A stretch of DNA of 64,000 bases from Hypoxylon rubiginosum (taxonomy: Eukaryota > Ascomycota > Sordariomycetes > Xylariales > Hypoxylaceae). The translations under genes and the position numbers were made by a program. The stretch's first letter is position 1; the number at the start of each line of letters is the position of its first letter. The stretch covers positions 2,728,001 through 2,792,000 of the forward strand of contig CADCXA010000025.1 in the NCBI GenBank assembly GCA_902806565.1, read 5' to 3'. The notes beneath the pieces are model-generated. The model saw only the letters and a program-made list of their open reading frames with translations, was not told the origin of the DNA and made no database searches. This document shows positions 37,780 to 49,392 of this stretch, piece by piece.

Positions 37780-39823
37780 ATGGTACAGGACGCTAGCCAG
37801 CCCAGGGAGCACTTCCCATCTCGATCGTCGTATTGGACTCCTTCGCAGGACAGGTTTCCTATGGATTCAATCTCCGACGAGAGTCGCTTTACAGACTCTC
37901 AAGACGTACGACGGCCTCCCATGGTGAGTCAAGCACAGTCTCCCGCCCTTGGAAACTACCATACTAAATGTAGAATAGGCCATTGACAAAGCTCTGCGCG
38001 AGTACTGTGCTCTTTCCGCGGAGTTCTATATTGTTATACCAGTCATCGAGGGGCAGCCCACCGTCTTCACGGCACCGAACATACCATCGATAGACATTAA
38101 AAGGTTCTTAGACGTCGAAGCCCTTTCCCGTGAGCTGCGGCGTGCACAGGCTGGTAAGTTCTCCCCCGGTTAGGTTGCAGTTGGTTGAACAAGCCTAACT
38201 AAGGCTTCTAATCCAGCCGCAAACCCTTCCTACCCCGAGTCGGAGTTTGCATTTGATTCGGAAGCAAATCAGTACTCGATGCCGATAGAGTCAAGAAGAC
38301 GCTGGACACAGGAGCGCCGTTACGGGCAGCCTATGGGTTTAAGTAGTTTCGAAGATGACGGAAGCTTTAAGGCTCGAAAACGACCGAGAGCTAGTGTAAT
38401 GCGACGCGAACCCGACAGCAGTTTCGAAAGTGAAGCAACAGCCTCATCGAGCCCGGCGATGAGAGCTATCACAATTAGCGACAGCGATGAGGTTTGGAAG
38501 GCGTACGACGAACGTTTCAAGAGCATTCAGCAAAGTGCATGTAAGCTGATTGCGAAGGCCTGGGTGAAAGCTGTTGAGCCCAAAAAGCAGTCTACGCACC
38601 CTTATACTGGCGCGGATGAAAGGGCGCCCGATTGGTGGCCGAAACCTTGGGGGCCTAATAAGGAACAGAGGGTTCGGCATAAAGAACCCGATCATCTATA
38701 CAAGCGCGGTAAGATGAGACCAGAGACGTAGCAGAAGACGAAGATACTAATAATCTTAGAACGGGTACATCTCCTTATTCACATTCTTCGGATGATCGTC
38801 GAGCCCAGCCATAAACAACATCATACGCTCAGGAAGCTTTACCTCAATGTGGGTAAGTTGGAAGAGGTTACTAATGAGGCTCTATCATCGTTCTTCACGG
38901 ACAAAGACAACCCAAGCAACGTAGCCAAGAAGCCTTACCTGAAGGAGATCTTCCGAGTTGCTAAAATGGAAGAACGATACAAAGACGGCCAGATTGGTAA
39001 GTAAATTCGAAACATGGTCTATGGTCTATAATCTATGGAAATGTCGCTAAACGCAATCGCAGATGAATCGACGGTGGTCTATGTGATGCCGAAGGACAAG
39101 GTTCCTCTGGGCTATATGTCGGACACTGAGGACGTGACGCCCGGGAGAGACGACGCTGAACAAAATCCAACGTCAAATTCCTCCAGCTCGTCGCCTCAAA
39201 GAGCGAGTGTATCGCAGACGCTAATAGCTCCGAATCACAGCACGGAACAAAGTCCGACGACGCAAATGTCGAGCGACGCCTTCGTGGGAGACGTGGCGGT
39301 TCGCAGCACTCAGTACCCTCAGCCCGTGCTAGGTACAGAAATGACAGCCGAGCGACAGAGCTACGTGGAAGCGCCTACTCTGTCGAGCCAACCCACATTG
39401 CACTCTGCTACCAACCTAGGGCTCCACCACGAGATGTACACGAGTCCGCACGAGACCAGCAGGAGATCTTCTATGTTCACTTCCCCGTCGGAGTACGCGA
39501 GCCCGGCGACGCCGACGATGTACTCCACGCAGTGGCAAACCGGCTCGGCGGCGCCCAGCAACCCTTCCGTGTACACCTTCCCGCAGCAGACAAGCAGCGC
39601 GCACCAGTCGTTCGTCGGGCACACGGGCGTGGCGATACCCCAGACGCAGTCGTACCTCGGGACGTCGTTCGACGACATGCCGAGGGCCGGGCACGGCGCG
39701 CCGCACGGCGGCATGCTCCGCCCGCTCCAGTCGAACTATTCGGGCTACATGTCTCACGACCCGGGGCACCTCTCGGCGGCGGCGACCAAGTCTGAGCCTC
39801 TCACCAGACACTCTACACAATAG
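37780..39823 (+). CDS. DUF2841 (YDR124W-like helical bundle) protein, apparent frameshift in exon 2
   Basis: Fungal-specific protein of unknown biochemical role. Five exons: 37780-37923, 37979-38152, 38217-38708, 38760-38996 and 39063-39823, with introns of 55, 64, 51 and 66 bp. The core, from DEVWKAYDERFKSIQQ through AKAWVKAVEPKKQSTHPYTG and APDWWPKPWGPN, to the segment ending in the fourth exon, matches the DUF2841 helical bundle as I remember it. The C-terminal 240 residues are Ser/Thr/Gln-rich and disordered-looking, with very GC-rich codons. In exon 2 the frame from 37979 (coherent to PNIPSIDIK) meets TAG at 38108-38110, while FLDVEALSRELRRAQA continues in the -1 frame from 38101. One lost A in the AAA at 38099-38101 would explain this; sequencing error, a broken gene or an unrecognised intron are all possible. 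The ATG has a good ACC context. Confidence 0.75.
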
Positions 39824-40440
39824 CTTCGGCGTTAAAAGTCAGTCGGGAACGCCATCTATCCTTAGCCGTCACAGCTACGCCGCCTCCGTAGAGCCCCAGA
39901 TATATCAGCGATCTTTCCGGATCATTGGAACATGATATGTCACGCACTCTACGCATTCGAATGCCCCCGTCTTGGATATCGAATTATTATATACCTCCTT
40001 GGCACTTTGGGATACCCGCACGAGGATAAACCGTGGAAGCAAGTGTGTGCTCTTTTGTTCAGGTTTCAACACTATACGGAAGAGTGTCTTTGCTTTGTCT
40101 GCGTTTGCCGGTCCTGCTTGCTTGCTACACTTCATCTTGATTTATTGATTTACTCATTTTTTATAATCATCTTGAATTTTTTATTCCCTTATTTTTCGAG
40201 CATCGCCCCGTCTCTCTCATCCATCACCTTCGAGCCGTCGATAAATCTGGTCTACGCGCATCATGTGGGAAAATCCCCACAACACCAAACAAAATGCGAA
40301 ATGCGGAGAAATTTCTGTGGGCGGTTAGCAAAAGAAAAAAAAGAAATGCGGAAGGCATCCGAGGCGGCAAAGCAAGCAAAGTCGAAATGAGAGGTTACGC
40401 TTACTTACTACTTACTACTTTTACGAACCCGGATGGGGAG

Positions 40441-40473
40441 GGTTGGTTGGTTGGCTGGTTGGCTGGCTGGCTT
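40441..40473. repeat. GGTT/GGCT degenerate tandem repeat
   Basis: Tetranucleotide array of ggtt and ggct units; a similar, shorter ggct array is present near 42.55 kb. Confidence 0.7.
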
Positions 40474-42981
40474 CGTTACACTTTCTCGCAGACTACAAAC
40501 CACGCGATACACGAGTTGGCTACGTCTTCAAATTTTGCATAGCTCGGGCGCCAAATAACGGGTCTTACATGAGTCAAGAAAGGGGGGGACAACTACCGGG
40601 TGGTTCTTTTTATTTTTTGGTTCTTACACGCTTCACCTCACTGGACTTTTGATCATTCAAACGCATAGCGAAAGTAGACGGGTGGTTATTGTGTGTGTGA
40701 GTGTGAGTGCCCTGGCGCGGGTGAACCTGGCACAGGTGAACTTGGTTGACTGATGGTGGTGGTGGTGGGTAGTTGTATGCTTTTTTTGTTTTCCATACTA
40801 CCTACTATGATTCCCTTTCGAGCTGATCTCATGCCGTCACGATCATTGCTTTTATTCCTATATCTACTATGTTTTGACGTGTAACTGGCCCGACATGGTT
40901 ATGCCTCTCTTCCTCCCCCACTTTGATATTTATTTTTATATGTTTTATCGGCAGTCTTCAATTTACAAACGAGCAGCACGGTGGGAATGCTGAGGAAGGG
41001 GGTGGGAGAGAAAAGGCCTCGACTTGGGTGAGCGGCGCCCGGGTCCTGGGCTTGGGGAGATGGAGGGGGGCTCGTTTGGTAGATTGATGACGATGCGTTG
41101 TTTCCAGACAACACACGGTTCGGGCAGACGGAGAGACTTAAAGGGGGGCTTGAGGATAATGTGGTCTACGTAGTGATTCGTCTGCACATTTCTTGCCAGG
41201 ATTTAATCAACAAGTGAGCACTTGAAGAAGCGAACGCTTCTGTACTACCTCGATGCTTTGAGATGTGTCTTGATTATTTTTACTCTTTGAATTTTTATTA
41301 TAAAAAAACACTGTGGACAAGACGGTGTTCTCTGAAGACAAATCTCGTACGCTTCAGATCACAACATGAGATCGTCTCCCGGAAATTTACCTTTTTTTTT
41401 TTATCTAGTCGCGCGAGCCGCCTCCTATAAAAACTAGTTCATGCAGGTAGGCAAAACCGGAGGGTCTTTGATGTTAAGAAGGTCGTCTGAGAGATGCGAT
41501 TGGATGCCGTATGTAAACGGAGAACGCCTGGGTTCTTCACCGGTTTAACCCGCTCAAAACTCGACGATAATGAGGACAGCAGTACCAAGTAATACCATCA
41601 GACTTCACTATAACTACCGCTATAGCCAAATGTACACACTACCTGATAGGTTTGATGCGTGTGTAACCTAGAGTTCTTCTGCCAACGGGGTCAAGGCCCG
41701 TCCCGCTTTTGGGCTCCCGCTGAAGGATGTAACTCTGTCAGATAAAGTTGTGAGAGATCTCCGTGTACAAATCTACACATTGATCTGGAGCTCAGTGCCG
41801 GCAGAGGCTACGTGCCTACCAACCTACATACATACGTACCTCTATTGCGCTATACCGATAGTGCTGCATGTGCATATGTACGGTACACGTACATACAAGA
41901 GAAAATCATCCGAGGCGGTGTCCTCTCGCATAGGTAGATCTTGGGAAATCTTTCAGATATCAGACAACTGACGAGGACAAGATTTGCTTCGACCCGCTGA
42001 CCCGGGGCAAACAGCAGGACACCCCTGACGCCACCTTTACCAAGTAGTAGATGCTACCATAGTACTCTACTTAACACAGTAGGAGTTACCCCCGAGCCAA
42101 TTCGGGGTTGCAATTTGACGTGCCTGTTGCCCACAAGAGACGAAAATATGGGAGTGCCAAGGCGACCGAATCAAAAGAGAGAGGTAACAGAATAAAAAAG
42201 CGGGCTTTATGAATACATAGAGGCGAAATCTGAGGATAAGAAGAGAGTAGGCTATCTACATAGACTTATACTACGCCTTCATAGTATCAGCTGACACACG
42301 GGAACTGTCCGGGTTGGCAGTACATAGATCAAAAAGGCACGAATCACTCTGGACACGCAAGATTAAGCACAAGGAGCTAGATGATGCACACGGACTCCTC
42401 TGTACGTATGTATGTACAATACAAACAACCTACCCACATCATAGCATCGTAAGGGTTGGGGTCGGTAGCGTGATCCTTTTCCCCATGCCCGATATCCTAC
42501 AGGTCATATCTCAATAAGACTAGGGGGGACGTGGGCGGCGTGGTTGGTAGGCTGGCTGGCTGGAGGTAGTTGGTAGCATCAGCGCAGCACCGTCGGAACG
42601 GGCGTTCGAAGCGAAAAAATAATAATACAACCGTTGCCCTTCTTCTCTCACCTTCCCTCTCCCGCACCCGCCGCCGGCTCATCGGTTTTCTGCTTCGGCT
42701 TTGGGTTTCCCTGTGCGTGGACCCATCGGGAAAGGATTATCGGGGGGGCTGCTTTGACGTCGACCCGCATAACATCTTGTTCAGGAGCAACAGGCAACAC
42801 AGTGCCGGGCCGAAATTAAAAAAAAACGGCAAAAGCAGAACCAAAGAAACGCAACGAAGGCGTCGACTTGCAAAAAATGCTGGCTTGCGTCAGAAATCCG
42901 TTAGATCTCCATCCAGATTTTCGGTAGCCAACCGATCAGCCTCGTCTCCAACCAACTTTTTCTCCCTCCCCCTTTTTTGTT

Positions 42982-42998
42982 CCCCCCCCCCCCCCCCC
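42982..42998. repeat. Poly-C run of 17
   Basis: Uninterrupted run of 17 C in a pyrimidine-rich stretch on the plus strand. Confidence 0.95.
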
Positions 42999-45048
42999 TT
43001 CTCCCACATCTCTTGTTGGGGTACCGAACCCAAGCAACAATAACGTCACAATCAGCAGAGTGCGGCGTGGGATAGAGAGAAGCCAACTTTTTCTTTTACA
43101 TTCTCTCTTCCCCAGGCGTTCTAGTCCGTGGGTTATAAGTCAGCTGACGGAAACTAATAGTTTGGCACCCGCTGCCGTAGAGTGACACTGCATAGCCATA
43201 ACACAGAACACACGGCACTGTACAACAGAAGGGGCAGTCTATTCTCAGGGGACCCAGGTTACGGTAGCACAAGAGAACAAAGACAGTAAACGGTCCTCCG
43301 TCTCCTGTCTCTGACTGTCTTACCGGCTCTCATCGGTTTCCCCTAAGGTGTCAGTTAATCAATACCGGTATCTGTCTGCCGTAGGTACCTAGGTAGGTTA
43401 CCTTCTTGTCTTGGTCTCCGGGTGTTTCTAGAACGTTTGGGGCTTTTATTGAGACATGGCACTCTTTGTTCCTTTGTAGCGAAGTTTCAAAGTTAGACCC
43501 TATGCGTAGTAAGACGCTTAAGGGCCAACCTTCGGATAGCTGTGCAGAGCCCAATTCCTTGCTTTGTTTGATATTGCAGGTTGGTTTATACCAATATTGC
43601 TACCACTATCTAGGAGGTATCTAGCGCCTCCTAACCCCCTTCATATCCCTTTCCCGATGGGCCTACCTGATCTAAAGTATCGATCAACGCAGCCGCCCGC
43701 ATGAGATAGGAATCCGTCAGTCAGTCAGTCCCATTCATTCATTCATCTATACATCTATCCGGCCATGTTCTCAGAAACCGCCCCCCCACACGTAGCCCAC
43801 GCCGAAAATCTGCACGTCTTCCAATAGCCGATAACGACCCCCCCTCCCCTCTTTCCCCGGCTCGCCTGGCTGCAGGACCTGTCAAACGAGACCCAGACCG
43901 TCGCCTTCCAGCGTATCGCAGCGCATCCCGTCCGGTGGCTGACCGTAAAAAAACATGTGGCCTCGTTCGAGGGTTGCATACGGCGCCGCTATGCACGCGC
44001 GGGTCGTGTCGTCTCGAGGGGAGGGGGGTGTCCGCCGTGCAGCAGCCGTGCATGCCCGCGTCCCTGGTTAGTCGCCGTCCATCAATACCACACCTAATTT
44101 CTTTGATAATTCTAGAAGTCCAGAGTAAGTACCTAAGGTATAGACATTACCTGGTTTTGGTCTTCTCCGGTACGCTAGCTGTCTTGGACTCTTGGTCGTA
44201 CGAGTGTCCTGGTTCTTGAGTGTGTTGAGATACACGCAACTCTGCTTCATGGTGACTTAACCAAGAACTCATAGGCTCCTGGCGGATATTGCTGTATGGT
44301 CTAGCCTGCTCGCTTCTCATTCAGAGGTTTCATTGTTCACTATTAAGCAGAATCGCCAAACCATGTGTAGAATAGTATAATGGTGTAGGAGGCAGTGATT
44401 AAGATCGTAAACCTAGTCCGTAACCCAAATATATCATCCCGCCTAGGATAGGTAATAAGCTACCTCCAAATACTGTCGTAACACAGCATTGGAGATTTCT
44501 CAATGAAGCAAAAGCTAGAGTTAAATCTTAGAGGATCTCGTAAGACACCGGACCCCAAAGTAGTTCAAGATCCATGAGCAGCAGAAGGGGACACCCTTTA
44601 TAACTCTCGTAACCCTTCCGTATCATACCTTACAGATAGACTTTTCAACTTGAGCTATCTTAGTCTCAACAATAGAATTAATGTACTATGAAGATAGTAC
44701 TGCACCTTTGAGCATACAATTCTACGAATTTGAACAATTCAATATCGTCTACATATTGTAAATTTCCGGCGCGCAAGAGGCGATTTACTGCGTGAATGCC
44801 AGTAGCTCACTCAACTCTCATACGATACAGACATGGTGAGGATATAAGAAACACCGTAACTTCCACATTATCTTATATATAAAGCTAAAGTAACATATAA
44901 GGTACCTATGTCATACACTCAAGTCCTGGAGATGAGATATGAGCTATGGCATGTTACATAATGTCAGGATATCCAAAAACTATACGCACACCAGGTATCC
45001 CATTCATATTGATCATATTACATATCACCCTCGTTTATGTCAAAAACA

Positions 45049-46858
45049 TTATAAATACCGCTCCCGTCCGTCGAGAGGGACGAGCCTGAGGAGACACTTC
45101 GTCCCCCTGGGCTGCGAGGAGATGAGCTGATCCGACATTTCCATATCTTCGGCCGTCATAGACGAGTCGGGCACCGTGACGAACCGCGAGTAGACATCTC
45201 GAAGCAGTATCTTCATCTCCGCAAGTGCCAAGCTGTGAGAGGCGTTAGGATACTACATCATATACGGGTGTGATTCATTCAACTTACTGCTTCCCGACGC
45301 ATCCTCTGCCACCGCTGGCGAACGCGAAGAACAGGCGCTTCCTATCCAGCTCGCCCGCCTCCTGCAGCCAGCGGTCCGGGTTGAACGTGTCGGGCTGCGG
45401 GAAGACAGCTTCGTCGATACGGTGGGCCGAGTACGCTTGGCAACTCACTATCGTGCCTTCGGGGATGAAATACCCGTCAATTGTGCGACCACCAGGGGGG
45501 ACGTAGCGTGGCAAGGACATCGGTATGGCGGGAAAGTAGCGTAAGCCCTCCGAGACGACTGCATCGAGATAGGGCAGCTTATCGAAGCTCGACTCCGGGT
45601 TCGTAAGGAGCTCTTCCCGCAGTCGTTCTTGGACGTGGAGCGAGCCGGGCTGCGAGATCTGCCACATCAGGAAGCATAGCGCGTCGCCGGTCGTGTCGAT
45701 CCCGGCGGCCATGTGGTCGAGACACTCGGCTGCCATGTCTATCTGGGTCATGTTGTAGTTCTTGTCCTGCATACGGCTCAGCAGGGTGAACTGCGCCGGG
45801 CCGGTCTTCGCGGTTGCGGAGATGACCAAGTCGTCTGCTAAGGGTGTCTGGCGTGGCTTGGAAAAGAGGGATAGAACACTTCCTATAATTCCGTGAAGGG
45901 TTGGATTATAGTATTGAACAAGGCGATCTATAATTGTCAGTATGGACACGGGAAAAGGGGGCAGTCTTAGGTCTGAGACTCACTTTGGAGACTGTCGTCA
46001 AAGGTCACCTGTTTCATGATCTCCTCGTCCTTTGGGTCTCGGAGCGAATCCGAGCCATAAGGGTGGAAGAGGTGGTGTGTCACGCAGTCAAAAGCGTAGT
46101 CGTGGAGGCCTGATGTAACCCATTAGTGATGACCTCGTTGGCTCAGGTCGAGGTGGTCATACATATCTACATCTTAATCAGCGTGTTGTTTACTAGTGCC
46201 TGGGTATGTATGACTTCTCACTTACGAACAGATCAACACTACCGCCGACATGCCTTGAACACCTCTCAACGAACCTCCTTGAGCGTTCCCTGATCCCATC
46301 AAGTGAATTTGACTTCAGAATATTACTATTAGCATATCGATCGGCGAGTACCCTTTTTCTCCTGGCATGCTAGACAGATGTCAGATTTCTTCTTCGACAA
46401 GTTGGGCGGATAGCTTATAGAGCTTACGTCCTCCTTGTTTAAGGTACTAAACATGGTCCTATGTGAAATCTGGTAAGTATATCTACCCATCTAAGCCCCC
46501 TCACCCGCCAGGGCTAAGTAGTTTCTCACCTCCTGCCATAAACCGTGAACAGATTATAAAACTCGGTCTTGTCATAGCCACTCCCACCAGAGCCATAGAT
46601 CTCCTTGACTCCCTCGAGGGACGCGAATGATACCTCATTCGGCGCAATCCGGACTACAAGCCCATATCTCTGGTGGAGATGATGAACGTATCTTGTCCGG
46701 TCGGCACGGAACTCACGGTATTTGAGTACCCACGAGCTGAATAGCGAGGTCCTCGGACCTGGCAGTGATCGTAGAGGGGAGGTGACACATCGGTAGACAT
46801 ATAATATAGCTATTATGAAACACGCGGCAGCTAACAGGGGAGGGTTCAAGAGTAGCAT
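45049..46858 (-). CDS. Cytochrome P450 monooxygenase (microsomal type)
   Basis: Heme-thiolate oxygenase expected at the ER, fed by NADPH-P450 reductase. Six exons: 46858-46530, 46458-46428 (31 nt), 46369-46222, 46109-45984, 45927-45288 and 45232-45049; introns of 71, 58, 112, 56 and 55 bp; 485 residues. An N-terminal anchor (LLAAACFIIAILYVY) leads to the hinge LRSLPGPR. The I-helix AAGIDTTGD, ExxR motif EGLR, FNPDRW and heme loop FASGGRGCVGK (Cys about 421, split by the last intron) are all intact. Phase forces the third exon to end GTA A before GTGAGA, giving VDLFVSLHDYAFDCV. The subfamily and substrate are not determinable. The 3' half of the gene is clearly GC-richer than the 5' half. It lies in tandem with the Cys-rich gene and the DUF1749 hydrolase. 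Confidence 0.92.
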
Positions 46859-47249
46859 CTTGCGAGATCTTTGCTCTTTCCAAGCCGAGCCGACGTATAT
46901 GTTTATATGCTGAATACAAACAAAAAAAATCCAAGGAAAGCACAAATTGGCAATTAGATAAAATATAGATTATGGACAAGAAGAATAAATATGAACTTTA
47001 TACACACATGCCTCTCCGGGCGAAGCTAAAGTTACGGTTCACCTCAAGATAGTGCTCTTATCAATCGTAGGCGGGGGAGATGATTAATAGGAGGGGGATT
47101 AGAGGAGAAGCGATGTCGCAGTGGGAGCATATCTCGATAGCATATAGATAGATCCATCGAATAAGGTTACTTAAGGACTTATTTAGGCCCATCCGTCATC
47201 CATCCTTCGAAATGCCACTGAACCGAACCAAAGGACTTGGAAGTTCAGT
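46859..47249. other. Spacer between P450 and the small Cys-rich gene
   Basis: About 390 bp that should hold the P450 promoter and the 3' end of the upstream small gene. No further gene is visible. Confidence 0.6.
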
Positions 47250-47583
47250 TCAAAGCTCGCCTTTGCCCTTTGTCTCAGCATCCTTAGCCCGCCCACCTCC
47301 TCCGAACATGCTACCTAGCCAGGACAGTCCGGGAATTTCCATCTTGGCCGACGGAGGATAGGCCTTCCCGTCAACTGTGACTCGCGGTTCGCAAGTGCAC
47401 CATTGATCCTCCGGAACCCCCGCGAGCGCGGCAGGGATATGAGAGCCGCAACCCCGCCACGACTTCTTTGCTGCGATGATGTTAATCGTCCAACGCTTTA
47501 AAGAGACTAGAGTGTATCCAAGCTAGAGTTAGGGAATTGGGATGCTACTAACAGCAGGCCGAGCAAGTTGCGCCGAAACACAT
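47250..47583 (-). CDS. Small conserved cysteine-rich protein of unknown function
   Basis: Two exons, 47583-47553 and 47470-47250, with an 82-bp intron (donor GTTAGT, acceptor CATCGCAG, phase 1), give 83 residues. The protein starts MCFGATCSACSKKSWRGCG, continues with HIPAALAGVPEDQWCTCEP and VDGKAYPPSAK, and ends in a Gly/Lys-rich tail. Cysteines are arranged C-x4-C-x2-C, then C, then CTC, a pattern that could bind metal. From memory this matches a family of roughly 80-90 residue hypothetical proteins widespread in Pezizomycotina, in which GCGxHIP and the WCTCEP block are constant. No function is known to me. Neither exon alone looks like a gene, because exon 1 is only 31 nt and exon 2 lacks an early ATG. 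It lies between the P450 and hydrolase genes on the same strand. Confidence 0.8.
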
Positions 47584-47978
47584 CTTGAAATATATCAAGC
47601 GATTGCGAATTAAGGAATGGGCGCTGGTGATGGTGATGATTTTTGGGTTGCTTCGACAGATCTCAGTTTTGTGGAAAAGGACAAAGAAGAGAAGGGAGAG
47701 AAAAATAAACTCCATGGTCGAAGGCGCAATAAGGTCATCGGATTCGACTAGTTGTGTTACCGGCGTTCACTTAAACCGCGTCGGCGATGACAGTCCTAGG
47801 GAGGTGTCCGAAGTTTGGGCGATCGCCGACCTCTCACCTTGGAGTAGTGAGTGCGGCCTCTCTGGGATCCCGCGACCCATTGAATTACAGACTATCGATT
47901 TAGGCTACTCGAAAACTAGAAAACGCAATAGGCTATGTCAAATATGAAACAAATTTCAGTATCGAATGCCTCGATTTC
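47584..47978. other. Spacer upstream of the small Cys-rich gene
   Basis: Short intergenic stretch that holds the promoter of the Cys-rich gene and the 3' end of the hydrolase. A plus-strand open frame (47585-47947, 120 codons) shows no family resemblance and I do not call it. Confidence 0.55.
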
Positions 47979-49066
47979 CTATGTTACGCTCCGTAAAAAC
48001 TTAACAACCGTATTAACCAACCATTCTTCGGAGTCGGGCTCCTCCACTCTGTGGCCGGCTCCCGGGATTGAGCCCGAAAGCTCACTCGCGATGCCCGGCC
48101 GGCAAAGACTTTTCCAGCGCCGAACCAGCACATCCTTATCGACGGAGCTAGGCACATACTCGTCACTCCCCGAGTGGAGTATCAGGAGAGGTTTGTCTAC
48201 CCGCTGCCAATATGGCTTAATTACGTGATCCGGGAGACCTGAGTCGAAGTAGTTGTCCTCGCCACTAGTAGGCAAGTTAGATACACGAGCACCAGGCGAG
48301 AAGATTAGGCGTCAGATCACATACTCGGTTGCACCTAGGGCATACCAACGTGCCGCCGATATTGGGGTATTGTGGAAGGAAGGTGAAAGGTGTTCGGGCC
48401 GCATCCGATCATGGCCTCTGCCAGCGTCGATAAGTTCCTTCGCAACACTCAGACCTTCATCTAGTTTATCTTCACCCATTTCCTGTGCCATTGCTGCTCG
48501 GTCGGACACGGGCGCCTGCAGGATAAGGCCTTCAACAGGCTCAACATCGTGAGAAGGCGAAGTATACTCCATGCAATCCTGCCTCTATTAGACAGATGCC
48601 GAGTCTAGGTAACGTAGGAGGCTGGATAGGAGGCGGGTAGGCAGCAAGTTTACAATTACGCGAATAGTATTCATAGGTACCTAGATAGGTATGATGGTAT
48701 TTGTGTAGAACATACCTGGCTCCCGGTAGAATGACCCATGAGGACTACACGCTGTTTCCCGATGCTCCGTAGATACTTGACCAGCGCCGATATATCGGCG
48801 ACATCGTTGGCAAGGCGGGCAAAGCCAAAGCCCGAGAAGGAACTTGTCAGCCTGAACTCGAAGACGGAGTAGCTCAGATCGGGCTCGGCTTCTAAGCGCT
48901 TGGCTATGGTGCGCGGATAAGGTACCGTGTGAGGCCCGTCGCCGAGCCCGCCGATAAATACAAGAGCGTCAGCGGCGTTCGCTAGGCCGACTTCGTAGGC
49001 ACAGGCGTGGGGCGTCGGCGACTCGAAAGGATGCACGGTGGTGATGAAGGTCCCCGACGGCGGCAT
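47979..49066 (-). CDS. DUF1749 alpha/beta hydrolase, SidJ-like (siderophore esterase family)
   Basis: Alpha/beta-hydrolase of the DUF1749 family, whose characterised Aspergillus member SidJ hydrolyses the siderophore fusarinine C intracellularly. Three exons: 49066-48716, 48578-48325 and 48264-47979, with introns of 137 and 60 bp; 296 residues. Landmarks are the oxyanion-loop segment FIGGLGDGPHTVPYP, nucleophile elbow GHSTGSQ (Ser 113), an acidic residue in HSGSDEYVP and catalytic-type His in GAGHRVEEP. A TGA in the reading frame at 48312-48314 falls inside the second intron: GTATGT donor, CTAAC branch site and CTACTAG acceptor, phase 2, which restores GEDNYFDSGL as in homologues. Iron-related function is only inferred from family, since no siderophore genes are nearby. 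It shares a short divergent promoter with TTI1. Confidence 0.9.
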
Positions 49067-49392
49067 ATTTATTCCTTAAAAGGTGCGAACACTGATAAAC
49101 CACGAAGGAAGAATAATTCGTGAATCTGGCCCTTTAAATATGGGCTAGATACCTTGGTACGTATCTCTTTAGTCGCCGGTAATCAATTTCTGGCGATGTG
49201 GAAATTTCAGGTATCAGCAACCAACCTTATGTAGTCTGATGTCATATGCATAAATAATCCGGATAGAAGCATATTTTCTGACAATCGACTATTGGAATTC
49301 AACAAGAGCACATTTCACTCAGCTATCCATCATTTTCGCCGTACATTTAGCAACCAACCTTTCCGCGGTAAAAATGGTAAAAATATGTCGAC
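49067..49392. promoter_or_regulatory. Short bidirectional promoter of the DUF1749 hydrolase and TTI1
   Basis: Only 326 bp separate the two divergent start codons, so both promoters must share this interval. It is AT-rich (for instance ttgaattc-like and ttatgcataaat stretches) compared with both genes. I do not recognise a specific operator. Confidence 0.6.

Larger units (their letters stand above)
39824..45048. other. 5.2 kb region without supportable genes
   Basis: The first few hundred bases should be the DUF2841 3' untranslated region. GGTTGGCTGGCT-like repeats occur near 40.44 and 42.55 kb, a 17-base poly-C run at 42.98 kb and CAGT/CATT tetranucleotide repeats near 43.72 kb. The stretch 44.3-45.0 kb is AT-rich and lies downstream of the P450 gene. 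Open frames of up to 157 codons are low-complexity and unconvincing. Confidence 0.5.

Noticed and set aside
39932..40390. 152-codon plus-strand frame downstream of DUF2841
   Set aside because: It sits in the expected 3' untranslated region, has no family resemblance and ends in a Lys/Ala-rich purine stretch.
42570..43043. 157-codon plus-strand frame
   Set aside because: It is low-complexity, encodes a poly-proline stretch from the poly-C run, has no domain and no convincing start context.
48265..48324. In-frame TGA in the DUF1749 hydrolase, suggesting stop-codon readthrough or a pseudogene
   Set aside because: The same frame continues beyond the stop, but a 60-bp intron with GTATGT donor, CTAAC branch site and CTACTAG acceptor removes the stop in correct phase and gives the segment expected in homologues.
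45049..49066. Secondary-metabolite gene cluster (P450, Cys-rich protein, hydrolase)
   Set aside because: There is no polyketide synthase, peptide synthetase, terpene cyclase, transporter or pathway regulator nearby, and the neighbours are housekeeping genes.
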